From positions 1 to 31,580 of the forward strand of contig CAZVWH010000030.1 of the NCBI GenBank assembly GCA_964631175.1: a stretch of 31,580 nt of DNA, given 5' to 3'. The notes under the pieces are model-generated. The model worked only from the letters and a program-made list of their open reading frames with translations, did no database searches and was not told the DNA's origin. Shown here one piece after another: positions 24,879 through 31,580 of this stretch; position 1 is the first letter of the stretch, and each line of letters starts with the position of its first letter. The translations under genes and the position numbers were made by a program. This stretch comes from CAZVWH01 sp964631175. Its GTDB lineage: Bacteria > Planctomycetota > Phycisphaerae > Sedimentisphaerales > Anaerobacaceae.

Positions 24879-26105
24879 CTAAAATATCAATAGAAGAACC
24901 ATTATTAGAAAAAACAACGCAGCTATTGTGCTTAAAACAAGTACGGCCATTCGGTAGCGAGCGATAGTCTCTTCAGTATAGGTTTTTTCTTCTGCGAAGT
25001 CAAGGGATTCTCCTTTTTCTAACTCCTGCAGCACCGATACATCGAATCTTTTATGGGCTTGAATCGGCGGCTGGCCATTGCGAAGAGCATCTAAATCCGT
25101 GAGCAGCTCTTCGACATTGTTGTAGCGGTACCTTCTGCGCTTGGTCATCATAATCTCAATGACTTCAGATACGCCAGCCGACAGTGAAGTGTTTATGTGG
25201 TCTGGTGGTATAAGACGTTCACGCAAATGCTTTTTCATAACCTCCATAGAGTCATCTGCCATAAACGGAACACGTCCGGTGACCATGTGATAGAACGTAG
25301 CCCCGAGACCATAGATGTCAGCTCTACCGTCTATGTCGATTTTACCACGTATCTGTTCAGGTGCGATATAGTAAGGCGTACCGTAAGCTTTACCCGCCTC
25401 GTTTTCCGCCAATTTGATATCGGTTATCTCTCGCGCCAAACCCATATCCGCAAGTTTTACTACGCCGTCATTACTGATCATTATGTTCTTAGGCTTGACA
25501 TCGCGGTGGATAAGGCCGTGGGTGTGGGCATGTGCAAGAGCATGAGCGACTTGAATTACTATGTCCAGCGCTTCTGTTTCATTAAAGACTTTGCCGGCTG
25601 ATAAATCATCGGCCAGTGTTCTACCTTCAACATACTCCATAACAAAATAGTGATACCCCCCTGCCTCACCCACATCGATGGCTTGGACGATATTATTGTG
25701 GTTGAGCTTGCCGGCAGCTTGGCCTTCTTTGTAGAATCGCTCAACATACTCAGGATTCTCAGTGAAACGTTTCGGCAAAATCTTAATTGCAACAATTCTG
25801 TTCAGACTTAACTGCCTGGCTTTATAAACAACTGCCATTGCACCGGCACCAATCTTGCCCAGTATTTTATAGCCCGGAATCTGGTGCGTAGTACTTTTGC
25901 TTTCTTTGAGCATAACCTTCAATCGCACTGCCTGGTTCTGCGTTATATAACCAAGCTCAACCATTATTTTCGCAAGTTCTATAGGATTAGTTTCAGGACG
26001 TGATTTCAGCTCCTCAACGGCATGCTGCAACTCCTCCTTTGTGCAGAAACCCTGCTCTACAGCTATCCTGCTAAATAACGTATCGTAACTTGTTTCGTTC
26101 TTCAT
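24879..26105 (-). CDS. Tail-anchored Ser/Thr protein kinase
   Basis: A 408-residue Hanks-type kinase. Residues ~1-75 form a helical N-terminal domain (TKEELQHAVEELKSRP, ELGYITQNQAVRL) seen in other planctomycete kinases. The kinase domain follows: GAGAMAVVYKA, VAIKIL, HRDVKPKNIM, the activation segment, and APEQIRG. The metal-binding DFG is DMG (LADMGLA), a substitution found in some bacterial kinases that need not abolish activity. The C-terminus is a single membrane helix (VLVLSTIAALFFLIMVLLLIF) with no extracellular sensor, so the kinase is cytosolic and held by its tail. Substrate unknown. It lies between the two CRISPR loci. Confidence 0.85.
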   Translation of the reverse strand: MKNETSYDTLFSRIAVEQGFCTKEELQHAVEELKSRPETNPIELAKIMVELGYITQNQAVRLKVMLKESKSTTHQIPGYKILGKIGAGAMAVVYKARQLSLNRIVAIKILPKRFTENPEYVERFYKEGQAAGKLNHNNIVQAIDVGEAGGYHYFVMEYVEGRTLADDLSAGKVFNETEALDIVIQVAHALAHAHTHGLIHRDVKPKNIMISNDGVVKLADMGLAREITDIKLAENEAGKAYGTPYYIAPEQIRGKIDIDGRADIYGLGATFYHMVTGRVPFMADDSMEVMKKHLRERLIPPDHINTSLSAGVSEVIEIMMTKRRRYRYNNVEELLTDLDALRNGQPPIQAHKRFDVSVLQELEKGESLDFAEEKTYTEETIARYRMAVLVLSTIAALFFLIMVLLLIF

Positions 26106-26486
26106 TTATCTCTCTCGATCCCTCGGCCTGGCTCGTCCTCAACCCTGAGGCCCAGACCCAAAGGAAGATAAGCCATAAAGAAGCTCGTCACGGCGTAGCG
26201 TTGGGCTACGGCTGGCCTGCTGCTTCGGCGAAGCGCTCTCGCCTCCGGCGTAGCCTTTGGCGTAGCGGTGTCGCATAAACGAGTACTGTAGTCGGACAAA
26301 CCATACGCATATAGGGATCTCGTTCTTCGGCTATACCTTCTACATCCGATAACAAAGTCATCTGCGCTAATTATCTAATTACAAAGTGTTCTGTCAAAAA
26401 AAATCCGCTGTTTCTGCTGCAAAGACAGCACTCGTCCGAAAACAAAGTCGGCCTTTTTACAGTGTGAGTTTAGCAGTTTTTCCCCC
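26106..26486. other. Intergenic region upstream of the kinase gene
   Basis: No gene supported. A palindrome-rich block at 26190-26278 repeats GGCGTAGC, GCTACG and CTTCGGCGAAG words and creates short spurious ORFs on both strands. Confidence 0.55.
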
Positions 26487-26555
26487 GCTGCCCGGTATGA
26501 ATACGACAAAGCTACTGAGACTAAGCCTTATGTCCGTAGCTGTTATTAATCGGCC
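26484..26555 (+). ncRNA. Candidate GEMM-like (c-di-GMP-I family) riboswitch
   Basis: Contains ACGACAAAGCTACTGAGACTAAG, cited here as ACGACAAAGCTAC then TGAGACTAAG, followed by a paired GTAGCTG. These resemble the ACGCAAAGC, GGxCTAA and closing strand of GEMM riboswitches. The usual GGCAAACC strand and GAAA tetraloop are not clear, so the match is partial. A terminator follows directly. Confidence 0.3.
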
Positions 26556-26584
26556 AATCCGCTGCCAATTTATTGGCCTTTTTT
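26552..26584 (+). terminator. Rho-independent terminator
   Basis: GGCCAAT / ATTGGCC with a 13-base loop, followed by TTTTTT on the + strand. No gene precedes it on this strand, which supports an RNA element upstream. Confidence 0.75.
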
Positions 26585-26939
26585 ATTCAGTTTTTATAAT
26601 CCTGTCAACTCCCTGCTAAAACTCTCAATCCTTTCCCGCTCCGGCTCCCCCGTTCTTGCTTTCGCCTGCCCCCGCGTCTTCCGACGCAAGGCGGGGCGGC
26701 GGGCAAGAAAGCACGGGGGCCGAGACGAGTTATTTATATTTTACACGTTCCGGCTCATGTTGCCAGCACATAATTATACTACTATATTTTATACGGAATT
26801 AAAAGACAAGTGTTCAGCATTTTATTAGCACTCGTTAGTGAAAAGATTTTAATTTGATAGGAGTGATAATTTCATATATTATGGAGTGTATTAAACCTGT
26901 CCTGAACTTTGTCGAAGTCCACAGGACACCTTACGGCGG
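26585..26939. repeat. Repeat-rich gap before the tracrRNA
   Basis: Holds a family 1 palindromic element at 26647-26719 (CCCCCGTTCTTGCTTTCGCC ... AAAGCACGGGGG), an AT-rich stretch, and a family 2 copy at 26898-26930 (CCTGTCCTGAACTTTGTCGAAG). No gene is supported. Confidence 0.65.
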
Positions 26940-26944
26940 AAAGG

Positions 26945-27048
26945 TTTGCCCCCACATCTGTCTTTTGACAGAAAGACGTGGGGGCAGTGCCTGCGTGTCT
27001 TGCGACACTTGTTATGGCAAGCACGCAGACACGGATCAGTTATAATTA
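26945..27048 (-). ncRNA. tracrRNA of the type II-C system
   Basis: On the minus strand the 5' part (27046 to ~27008) mirrors the CRISPR repeat at the window end: 16 bases (ATTATAACTGATCCGT) are identical to the reverse complement, and GTGCTTGCCATAAC can pair with the repeat start GTTGTGACTTGCAC. Next comes a perfect GTGTC-GCAA-GACAC hairpin (26995-27008) and a long stem GCCCCCAC / GTGGGGGC (26948-26985) at the end, in the layout of Neisseria-type tracrRNAs. It is transcribed away from cas9. The 3' stem lacks a strong T-tract. Confidence 0.85.
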
Positions 27049-27054
27049 AATTTT

Positions 27055-27083
27055 ATAATACATACGTTGCGGATATAAATCAA
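27055..27083 (-). promoter_or_regulatory. Promoter of the tracrRNA
   Basis: On the minus strand TTGATT (27078-27083) and TATTAT (27055-27060) are 17 bases apart, putting the RNA start near 27048, just before the anti-repeat. Confidence 0.6.
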
Positions 27084-27112
27084 GCGATAAAACAAAAATA
27101 TTTTGGGATTTT

Positions 27113-27122
27113 TAGGAGCGGA
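27113..27122 (+). promoter_or_regulatory. Ribosome binding site deciding the cas9 start
   Basis: TAGGAGCGGAG ends a few bases before ATG 27127. An upstream in-frame TTG at 27103 has no such site. Confidence 0.75.
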
Positions 27123-27126
27123 GATT

Positions 27127-30069
27127 ATGAACTCTTACACATTGGGACTAGATATTGGCTCAAATAGTATCGGCTGGGCACTTATTGAAATCGGTAAAAA
27201 CCCTTCAATAATAAATATGGGTGTGAGAATTTTTCCAGAGGGAGTGGTCAGAGACACCAAAGGTCTTGAAAAATCGAAGAATCAAACTCGCAGAGAGTCA
27301 AGAGGAGCGAGACGAACTCATCAGAGACGTAATTTGCGGAAAGAACGATTGTTGAATATCCTTCAAACGGTTGGGCTGTTGCCGAAAGACGAGTCGGAAT
27401 TGAGATCATTATTTCACACTAATCCATATCAATTGAGAAAAAATGGTTTAGATGAAATACTTGAACCTTATGAATTTGGGAGGGTCCTTTATCACCTGAG
27501 CCAACGTAGAGGCTTCAAAAGCAATAGAAAAAGCGGAAAAGCGAGAGAGGATGGAGTTATTATAAAAGGGGCAAACGCGTTGCAAACAGTGATGGATACC
27601 AAAAGATGCAGAACTATTGGAGAGTATTTTGCAGGATTAAATCCGGGGAAAAAACGAATACGTAGTCAATACACGTTCCGCTCGATGTATGAAAAAGAAT
27701 TTGACTTATTGTGGGCAAAACAAGCAGCATTTTATCCAGAAATCTTGACGGATGAACTTCATAGAAAGATTAGGGACGAAATTATATTTTTCCAACGTCC
27801 TTTGAAACCGACAGATGAACTAATTGGCAAATGCGAATTGGAGCCGGGCGAGAAGCGATGTCCACGAGGAGACTGGTACGCAAGAAGATTTCGGATTTTG
27901 CAGGATGTCAACAATCTAAAGATACAAAATTCAGATGGAACTGAAAGTAAGATAACAAAAGAACAGAGAAGTTTTATTCTCGATGAATTAAGTAAGAAAA
28001 AGGAACTAAAGTATGAGGATATCCGCAAGAAGATGGGGCTGATGAAAACCCAGGTTTTTAATCTTGAGCAGGATGGCAAGGTAAAAACTTTGAAGGGCGA
28101 TGTTTTTTCTGCAGTGATGAGGAGCAAGAATATCTTTGAACCAAAGTTTTGGGATGCAATGAATGAAAAAGAAAAGATTAAACTCAACGAATGGTTTGTA
28201 GAGCTTGAAGACGACCAACTTAGAGAGAAGCTGCGAAGCGAATATTGTTTCGATGATAAAAAGATAGAAACCGTCCTGAAAATATCAATTCCACAGAGGT
28301 ATATGAGTTTTTCACGCAAGGCGATAATAAAGCTGTTAGAGTTTATGGAGCAAGGAGCGTTAACAAGTGAAGCAATAACTTTATCGTATCGGGACAAAGG
28401 GAAAGACAAAGATAGTTCAGATGTTTGCGACAGGCTGCCTTTGCCGGAAGACCTGCGTAATCCTATTGTCAATAAAGCATTGTTTGAGGTTCGCAAAGTT
28501 GTCAACGCTCTTGTGCGAGAGTATGGCAAGCCAGCGAAGATAAAGATCGAGATGGCAAGGGACGTACAGGGTAGCAGACGGCAGAGAGAGGAACTACACT
28601 GGAAGATGCGGGAAAATGAGAAGATCAATGAAAACGCACGCAAGCGGCTTAGAGAGGATATAGGGATTAATAATCCAACACGCCATGATGTTATCAAATA
28701 CAAACTATGGGAAGAATGCGGCAAAAGATGTCCCTATACAGGAAAACATATTTCGCAAACGGCTATTTTCGGCTCAAATCCAGAATTTCAGGTTGAGCAT
28801 ATTCTTCCATACGACCGGAGTTTGGATGATAGTTATATGAATAAGACATTATGCGAGGTTCACGAGAATATACACGTTAAGAAAAATCAAACTCCCTTTG
28901 AAGCTTATAGCCATAACCCAGAAAAATATGAACAGATAAAGCAAAGTATAAAGGTCTTGCCCTGGCCAAAGCGGCAGAAATTCTTAAAGCAGGAGATAAA
29001 CATCGACAACCATATAAACAGAGAACTTAACGATACCAGATATATCTGCCGTGAAGTTGTTGAATATCTTAAAAAACTCGGGGTGAACGTGCGTGGAACA
29101 AGGGGCAAGATAACAGCAGAGCTACGCCACCAATGGGGATTAGACGGAATTTTTGACGAGCTTGGTACAAGACGAAATGCCGATCACCGCAGGCACGCGA
29201 CCGATGCGGTTGTGGTCGGTGTTACGGAAAATGAGCATCTGCAAAAGTTAGCCAGAAGTAAATATTCAGTGACAGGTGTATCATTTTATCCGCCCTGGCA
29301 CGGTTTCAGAGAGGATGTGAGGGAGAAGATCGATCAAATTAATGTTTCTCACAGAGTATGCCGGAAGGTATCTGGAAAGTTGCACGAAGAAACGAACTAC
29401 GGGCCTACAAAAAACAAAGGATTATATGTATTCCGTAAGGAATTAAAGAACCTGACTCTGCCGATGGTTAAAAATATTGTTGATCCTGTTGTTCGTGAGA
29501 TTGTGAAAAAACGAATAGAAGAAAAAGGCTCTGATTTTTGGAAAGAGCCGTTATATATGAAGACGACCAAGAGCAACAAAAAGGTACCGATAAAGAAAGT
29601 GAGAGTGTATAATGTAGCCGAGAATGTTATACCGATGAAAGACCTTTCGGGGCAAATATACAGATACGTTGAGACGGGCAGTAACCATCATATAGAGATA
29701 TTCGAATACAAAGACAAAAAAGGCAACATCAAAAGAGACGGTAAAGTTGTTACGATGTTCAAGGCAGTCCAAAGAAGCCAACATGAAGAACCAGTTGTTC
29801 AGACTAATCATGGAGCCGATAAAAAGTTTATTTTCTCTCTGGCAATAAACGATATGTTTAATCTTGAATTAGAAGATGGATCAAAAATACTTCATCGCGT
29901 TCAAAAAATAGATAAGAATAATAGAATAATTTTGAGACCACATACATATTCTGGGAAAGTAAGCGATTATGATAAGCCACCATCAATTCAGCGAAAAAGT
30001 GCAAGTACCTTACTAGGCTGTAAAGTGACAGTTGATCCTTTAGGTAAAATTTGGCCAGCGAACGATTAG
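27127..30069 (+). CDS. cas9: Type II-C CRISPR-associated endonuclease Cas9
   Basis: A compact Cas9 of 980 residues (RNA-guided double-strand DNA nuclease). RuvC-I has GLDIGSNSIGWAL with Asp9; an arginine-rich bridge helix follows (TRRESRGARRTHQRRNLRKERL). RuvC-II has KIEMARD with Glu475; the HNH has CPYTGKHIS and VEHILPYDRSLDDS with His558, then NKTLC and KKNQTP; RuvC-III has HRRHATDAVVVG with His690 and Asp693. All catalytic residues are present. Length near 1000, absence of csn2 and cas4, and a divergent tracrRNA point to II-C. The C-terminal PAM-interacting region (~800-980) is diverged, so the PAM cannot be guessed. cas1 begins 79 bases after its stop. Confidence 0.97.
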   Translation: MNSYTLGLDIGSNSIGWALIEIGKNPSIINMGVRIFPEGVVRDTKGLEKSKNQTRRESRGARRTHQRRNLRKERLLNILQTVGLLPKDESELRSLFHTNPYQLRKNGLDEILEPYEFGRVLYHLSQRRGFKSNRKSGKAREDGVIIKGANALQTVMDTKRCRTIGEYFAGLNPGKKRIRSQYTFRSMYEKEFDLLWAKQAAFYPEILTDELHRKIRDEIIFFQRPLKPTDELIGKCELEPGEKRCPRGDWYARRFRILQDVNNLKIQNSDGTESKITKEQRSFILDELSKKKELKYEDIRKKMGLMKTQVFNLEQDGKVKTLKGDVFSAVMRSKNIFEPKFWDAMNEKEKIKLNEWFVELEDDQLREKLRSEYCFDDKKIETVLKISIPQRYMSFSRKAIIKLLEFMEQGALTSEAITLSYRDKGKDKDSSDVCDRLPLPEDLRNPIVNKALFEVRKVVNALVREYGKPAKIKIEMARDVQGSRRQREELHWKMRENEKINENARKRLREDIGINNPTRHDVIKYKLWEECGKRCPYTGKHISQTAIFGSNPEFQVEHILPYDRSLDDSYMNKTLCEVHENIHVKKNQTPFEAYSHNPEKYEQIKQSIKVLPWPKRQKFLKQEINIDNHINRELNDTRYICREVVEYLKKLGVNVRGTRGKITAELRHQWGLDGIFDELGTRRNADHRRHATDAVVVGVTENEHLQKLARSKYSVTGVSFYPPWHGFREDVREKIDQINVSHRVCRKVSGKLHEETNYGPTKNKGLYVFRKELKNLTLPMVKNIVDPVVREIVKKRIEEKGSDFWKEPLYMKTTKSNKKVPIKKVRVYNVAENVIPMKDLSGQIYRYVETGSNHHIEIFEYKDKKGNIKRDGKVVTMFKAVQRSQHEEPVVQTNHGADKKFIFSLAINDMFNLELEDGSKILHRVQKIDKNNRIILRPHTYSGKVSDYDKPPSIQRKSASTLLGCKVTVDPLGKIWPAND

Positions 30070-30102
30070 CCTTTTTTTCATATTGAAGCAGCAATAATCA
30101 AA

Positions 30103-30145
30103 GTGACCTCGCTAATTTGCCGATAATAATTACTGGCGAGGTCAC
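30103..30145 (+). promoter_or_regulatory. Hairpin covering the cas1 ribosome binding site
   Basis: GTGACCTCGC and GCGAGGTCAC form a perfect 10-bp stem that can extend with TAATT / AATTA. The GAGG ribosome binding site (30138-30141) lies in the 3' arm, and ATG follows 3 bases after the stem. No T-tract follows, so translational control is more likely than termination. Confidence 0.65.
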
Positions 30146-30148
30146 ATA

Positions 30149-31120
30149 ATGATTAAGCGGATTATCGAGATATCACAAGCTAAAACCCATCTGGCAATTC
30201 GATTCGGCCAGTTAATCATCAAGTCCTTCGACCCGGCTCAGGACGGACAAACCTGTCTCGAGCAAAGTCGAGAGAATGGAGAAAAGGTCTCAAGCATTCC
30301 TTGCGAAGATATAGGCGTATTGTTAGTTGACCATCAGGGGACAAGTTATACACACTGCGTCTTTACCGAGCTTTTACGATGCGGGGCCGTGATCATACTT
30401 TGCGGCGGTGACCACCATCCGGCTGGTATGCTTCTTCCGATCGAAAGTAACAGCATGCAGACAGAAAGATTCCGCCAGCAGATAGAGGCGAAAGAGCCGG
30501 TCAAAAAGAGATTGTGGAAACAGATTATAAGAGCAAAGATTAAACATCAGGCAAAATTAGTCGGTAGAGATAGTGACGTTTATAAATCATTGATGGCTTT
30601 AAGAGATAGAGTTCGTTCAGGCGACCCGGAGAATATTGAGGCACAGGCAAGTAAGAAATTTTGGCCAGCATATCTACAAGATATACAGGTTTATAGTGAT
30701 CTTATCGAATCTAATATAAATTTCCGTAGAGACATAGACGGTCTGCCGCCAAATAATATGCTCAACTACGGTTATATGGTCATGCGCGCTGCTGTAGCGC
30801 GGGCACTTTGCTCGGCTGGACTTTTACCAAGTTTGGGAATTCATCATAGAAACCGTTATAACGCATTTTGCCTTGCTGATGACATCTTAGAGCCATTCAG
30901 AGTATTTGTTGAATCAAAGGTACGGGACGTGTGCCGTGAAATTGGTGTCCCAGATAATCTTGACCAAACAGTTAAAGCCAAACTTTTAGAAGTTCTGTAT
31001 GAGTCTGTCACCATAGGTGGATTTAACGGACCTCTTATGGTTGGACTCCATCGAACGACGGCGTCACTACAGCGATGTTTTTCCGGTGAGCAGAAATCGA
31101 TTGATTTACCAGACCTGTGA
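30149..31120 (+). CDS. cas1: CRISPR-associated integrase Cas1 (type II)
   Basis: A 323-residue Cas1, which with Cas2 inserts new spacers at the leader end of the array. The type II signature GIHHRNRYNAFCLADDILEPF is seen (His232-His233), and a catalytic glutamate candidate is Glu164 in IEAQASKKFW. The N-terminal strand region IRFGQLIIK...IPCEDIGVLLVDH carries an extra ~18 residues (26-43) encoded by a family 2 palindromic element; normal members have a shorter loop there. The remaining length is typical. It sits between cas9 and cas2. A hairpin hides its ribosome binding site. It may also serve the Cas13bt array, but that is inference. Confidence 0.96.
   Translation: MIKRIIEISQAKTHLAIRFGQLIIKSFDPAQDGQTCLEQSRENGEKVSSIPCEDIGVLLVDHQGTSYTHCVFTELLRCGAVIILCGGDHHPAGMLLPIESNSMQTERFRQQIEAKEPVKKRLWKQIIRAKIKHQAKLVGRDSDVYKSLMALRDRVRSGDPENIEAQASKKFWPAYLQDIQVYSDLIESNINFRRDIDGLPPNNMLNYGYMVMRAAVARALCSAGLLPSLGIHHRNRYNAFCLADDILEPFRVFVESKVRDVCREIGVPDNLDQTVKAKLLEVLYESVTIGGFNGPLMVGLHRTTASLQRCFSGEQKSIDLPDL
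30222..30277 (+). repeat. Palindromic element (family 2) inside cas1
   Basis: CCTTCGACCCGGCTCAGGAC and the following CTCGAGCAAAGTCGAGAG match the intergenic family 2 elements at 22984 and 23421. The insertion is in frame and encodes SFDPAQDGQTCLEQSREN. Confidence 0.8.
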
Positions 31121-31166
31121 TTATCACATTCTGTTTTCTGTATTCTGAATGCTGACTTCTGAATTT

Positions 31167-31496
31167 ATGATAATAAGTGGGTACAGAGCTGTGTGGATTT
31201 TTGCTATGTTCGATCTGCCGACCGATACAAAAAAGGCACGGAAAGATTACACGTATTTTCGAAAAAATCTTTTAAAAGACGGCTTTAGTATGTTACAATA
31301 CTCTGTGTATGTGAGGCACTGCGCGAGCGAGGAAAATGCTGATGTTCATTACAAAAGGATTAAGAGTTTTTTGCCTCCTGATGGTGAGGTTCGCATTATT
31401 ACCATTACCGATAAACAGTTTGGACGTATGGAAACTTTCTGGGGAAAAATACGGAAACCTGCCCCTCCACAGCCTCGACAGCTCGAATTATTTTAG
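31167..31496 (+). CDS. cas2: CRISPR-associated protein Cas2
   Basis: A 109-residue Cas2 of the type II kind. The first strand WIFAMFDLPTDTKKARKDY carries the conserved Asp after FxFDLP; SVYVRHC and VRIITITDKQF follow as in other Cas2 proteins. ATG 31167 is preferred to an earlier codon at 31149, because family members start a few residues before the first strand. The product ends in a proline-rich tail PAPPQPRQLELF. It stabilises Cas1 as a dimer bridge during spacer integration. The short gap to cas1 contains an inverted copy of the GA-rich repeat. Confidence 0.93.
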   Translation: MIISGYRAVWIFAMFDLPTDTKKARKDYTYFRKNLLKDGFSMLQYSVYVRHCASEENADVHYKRIKSFLPPDGEVRIITITDKQFGRMETFWGKIRKPAPPQPRQLELF

Positions 31497-31503
31497 CAAA
31501 TTT

Positions 31504-31540
31504 AGCCTGCAAGTCCTTTTGCAAAAAGGACTTGCAGGCT
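31504..31540. terminator. Perfect 17-bp hairpin between cas2 and the array
   Basis: AGCCTGCAAGTCCTTTT and its exact reverse complement surround GCA. It lies just after cas2 and 4 bases before the first type II repeat; it may end the cas operon, or the array transcript from the other side. T runs exist inside the arms rather than after them. Confidence 0.6.
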
Positions 31541-31544
31541 ATCT

Positions 31545-31580
31545 ATTATAACTGATCCGTGCCTGAGTGCAAGTCACAAC
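31545..31580 (-). CRISPR. First repeat of the type II-C array (array truncated by window end)
   Basis: Exactly 36 bases. Read on the minus strand it starts GTTGTGACTTGCAC and ends CAGTTATAAT, the GTTG...AAT form of Neisseria-like II-C repeats, and it mirrors the anti-repeat at 27008-27046. No spacer is visible because the window stops at the repeat edge, so array size and spacers are unknown. Confidence 0.85.

Noticed and set aside
26090..26299. Short ORFs on both strands upstream of the kinase
   Set aside because: They come from a palindromic GC-rich block with repeated GCGTAGC words and have no start signals.
27759..28724. 321-residue minus-strand ORF inside cas9
   Set aside because: It is the antisense shadow of a well-supported cas9 frame, with low-complexity Ser/Leu-rich composition and no start site.
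30098..30126. GCCGATAA with CAAAG upstream, like a sigma-28 promoter before cas1
   Set aside because: The -35 is imperfect and the gap is 16 instead of 15; the bases are better explained as the loop of the RBS hairpin.
1..31580. tRNA genes
   Set aside because: I looked for T-loop words such as GGTTCGAATCC on both strands and found none with a matching cloverleaf; a scan with a tRNA finder would settle it.

Overview
The window looks like a contig from a planctomycete of the Phycisphaerae/Sedimentisphaerales kind, probably a metagenome assembly because a run of 100 N interrupts one CRISPR array. The lineage call is inference. It rests on two secreted proteins with the C-terminal GDxNxDCxVDFxDL dockerin-like motif common in that class, a secreted protein with an arginine-rich leader, a membrane-linked Ser/Thr kinase, and many dispersed palindromic repeats between and inside genes.

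Region 1 (1-8400, + strand) is motility-related. It holds a small membrane protein, a FliA-type sigma-28, two small cysteine-containing or acidic proteins, two lipoproteins, a FlgM-like protein, an HPP-family membrane protein, a PilT-like ATPase, a membrane-anchored GspE/PilB relative whose Walker A lysine and Walker B acidic residue are lost, and a CvpA-like membrane protein. Region 2 (8400-16200) has a 49-residue ORF, an ECF sigma factor with its zinc-finger anti-sigma partner, two secreted dockerin-bearing proteins and a DUF483-like protein. An EF-G paralogue follows at 16301-18331, with a clear terminator.

Region 3 (18400-31580) is a defence island with two different CRISPR systems. On the minus strand an 805-residue protein with two HEPN motifs (RNYFSH and RNSLLH) is followed, after a 100-bp leader, by a CRISPR array of 36-nt repeats and 30-nt spacers. 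Protein and repeat both match the compact Cas13bt (Cas13X/Y) branch of subtype VI-B. No adaptation genes or csx27/csx28 accompany it. About 4.4 kb from its start, on the + strand, is a complete type II-C module: a tracrRNA on the opposite strand, cas9 (980 aa), cas1, cas2, and the first 36-nt repeat of an array cut off at the window edge. The type II repeat ends in a perfect TATAAT, suggesting Neisseria-like promoters inside repeats. A 10-bp hairpin covers the cas1 ribosome binding site. Between the two systems are a tail-anchored Ser/Thr kinase and an APH-family phosphotransferase.

Dispersed palindromic elements have entered reading frames (sigma-28, HNH/AP2 protein, cas1, and probably a small protein at 1616) without breaking them, as Rickettsia palindromic elements do. 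The most interesting content is the compact RNA-targeting Cas13bt locus together with a compact DNA-targeting Cas9 locus in one island, where only the latter carries cas1-cas2.
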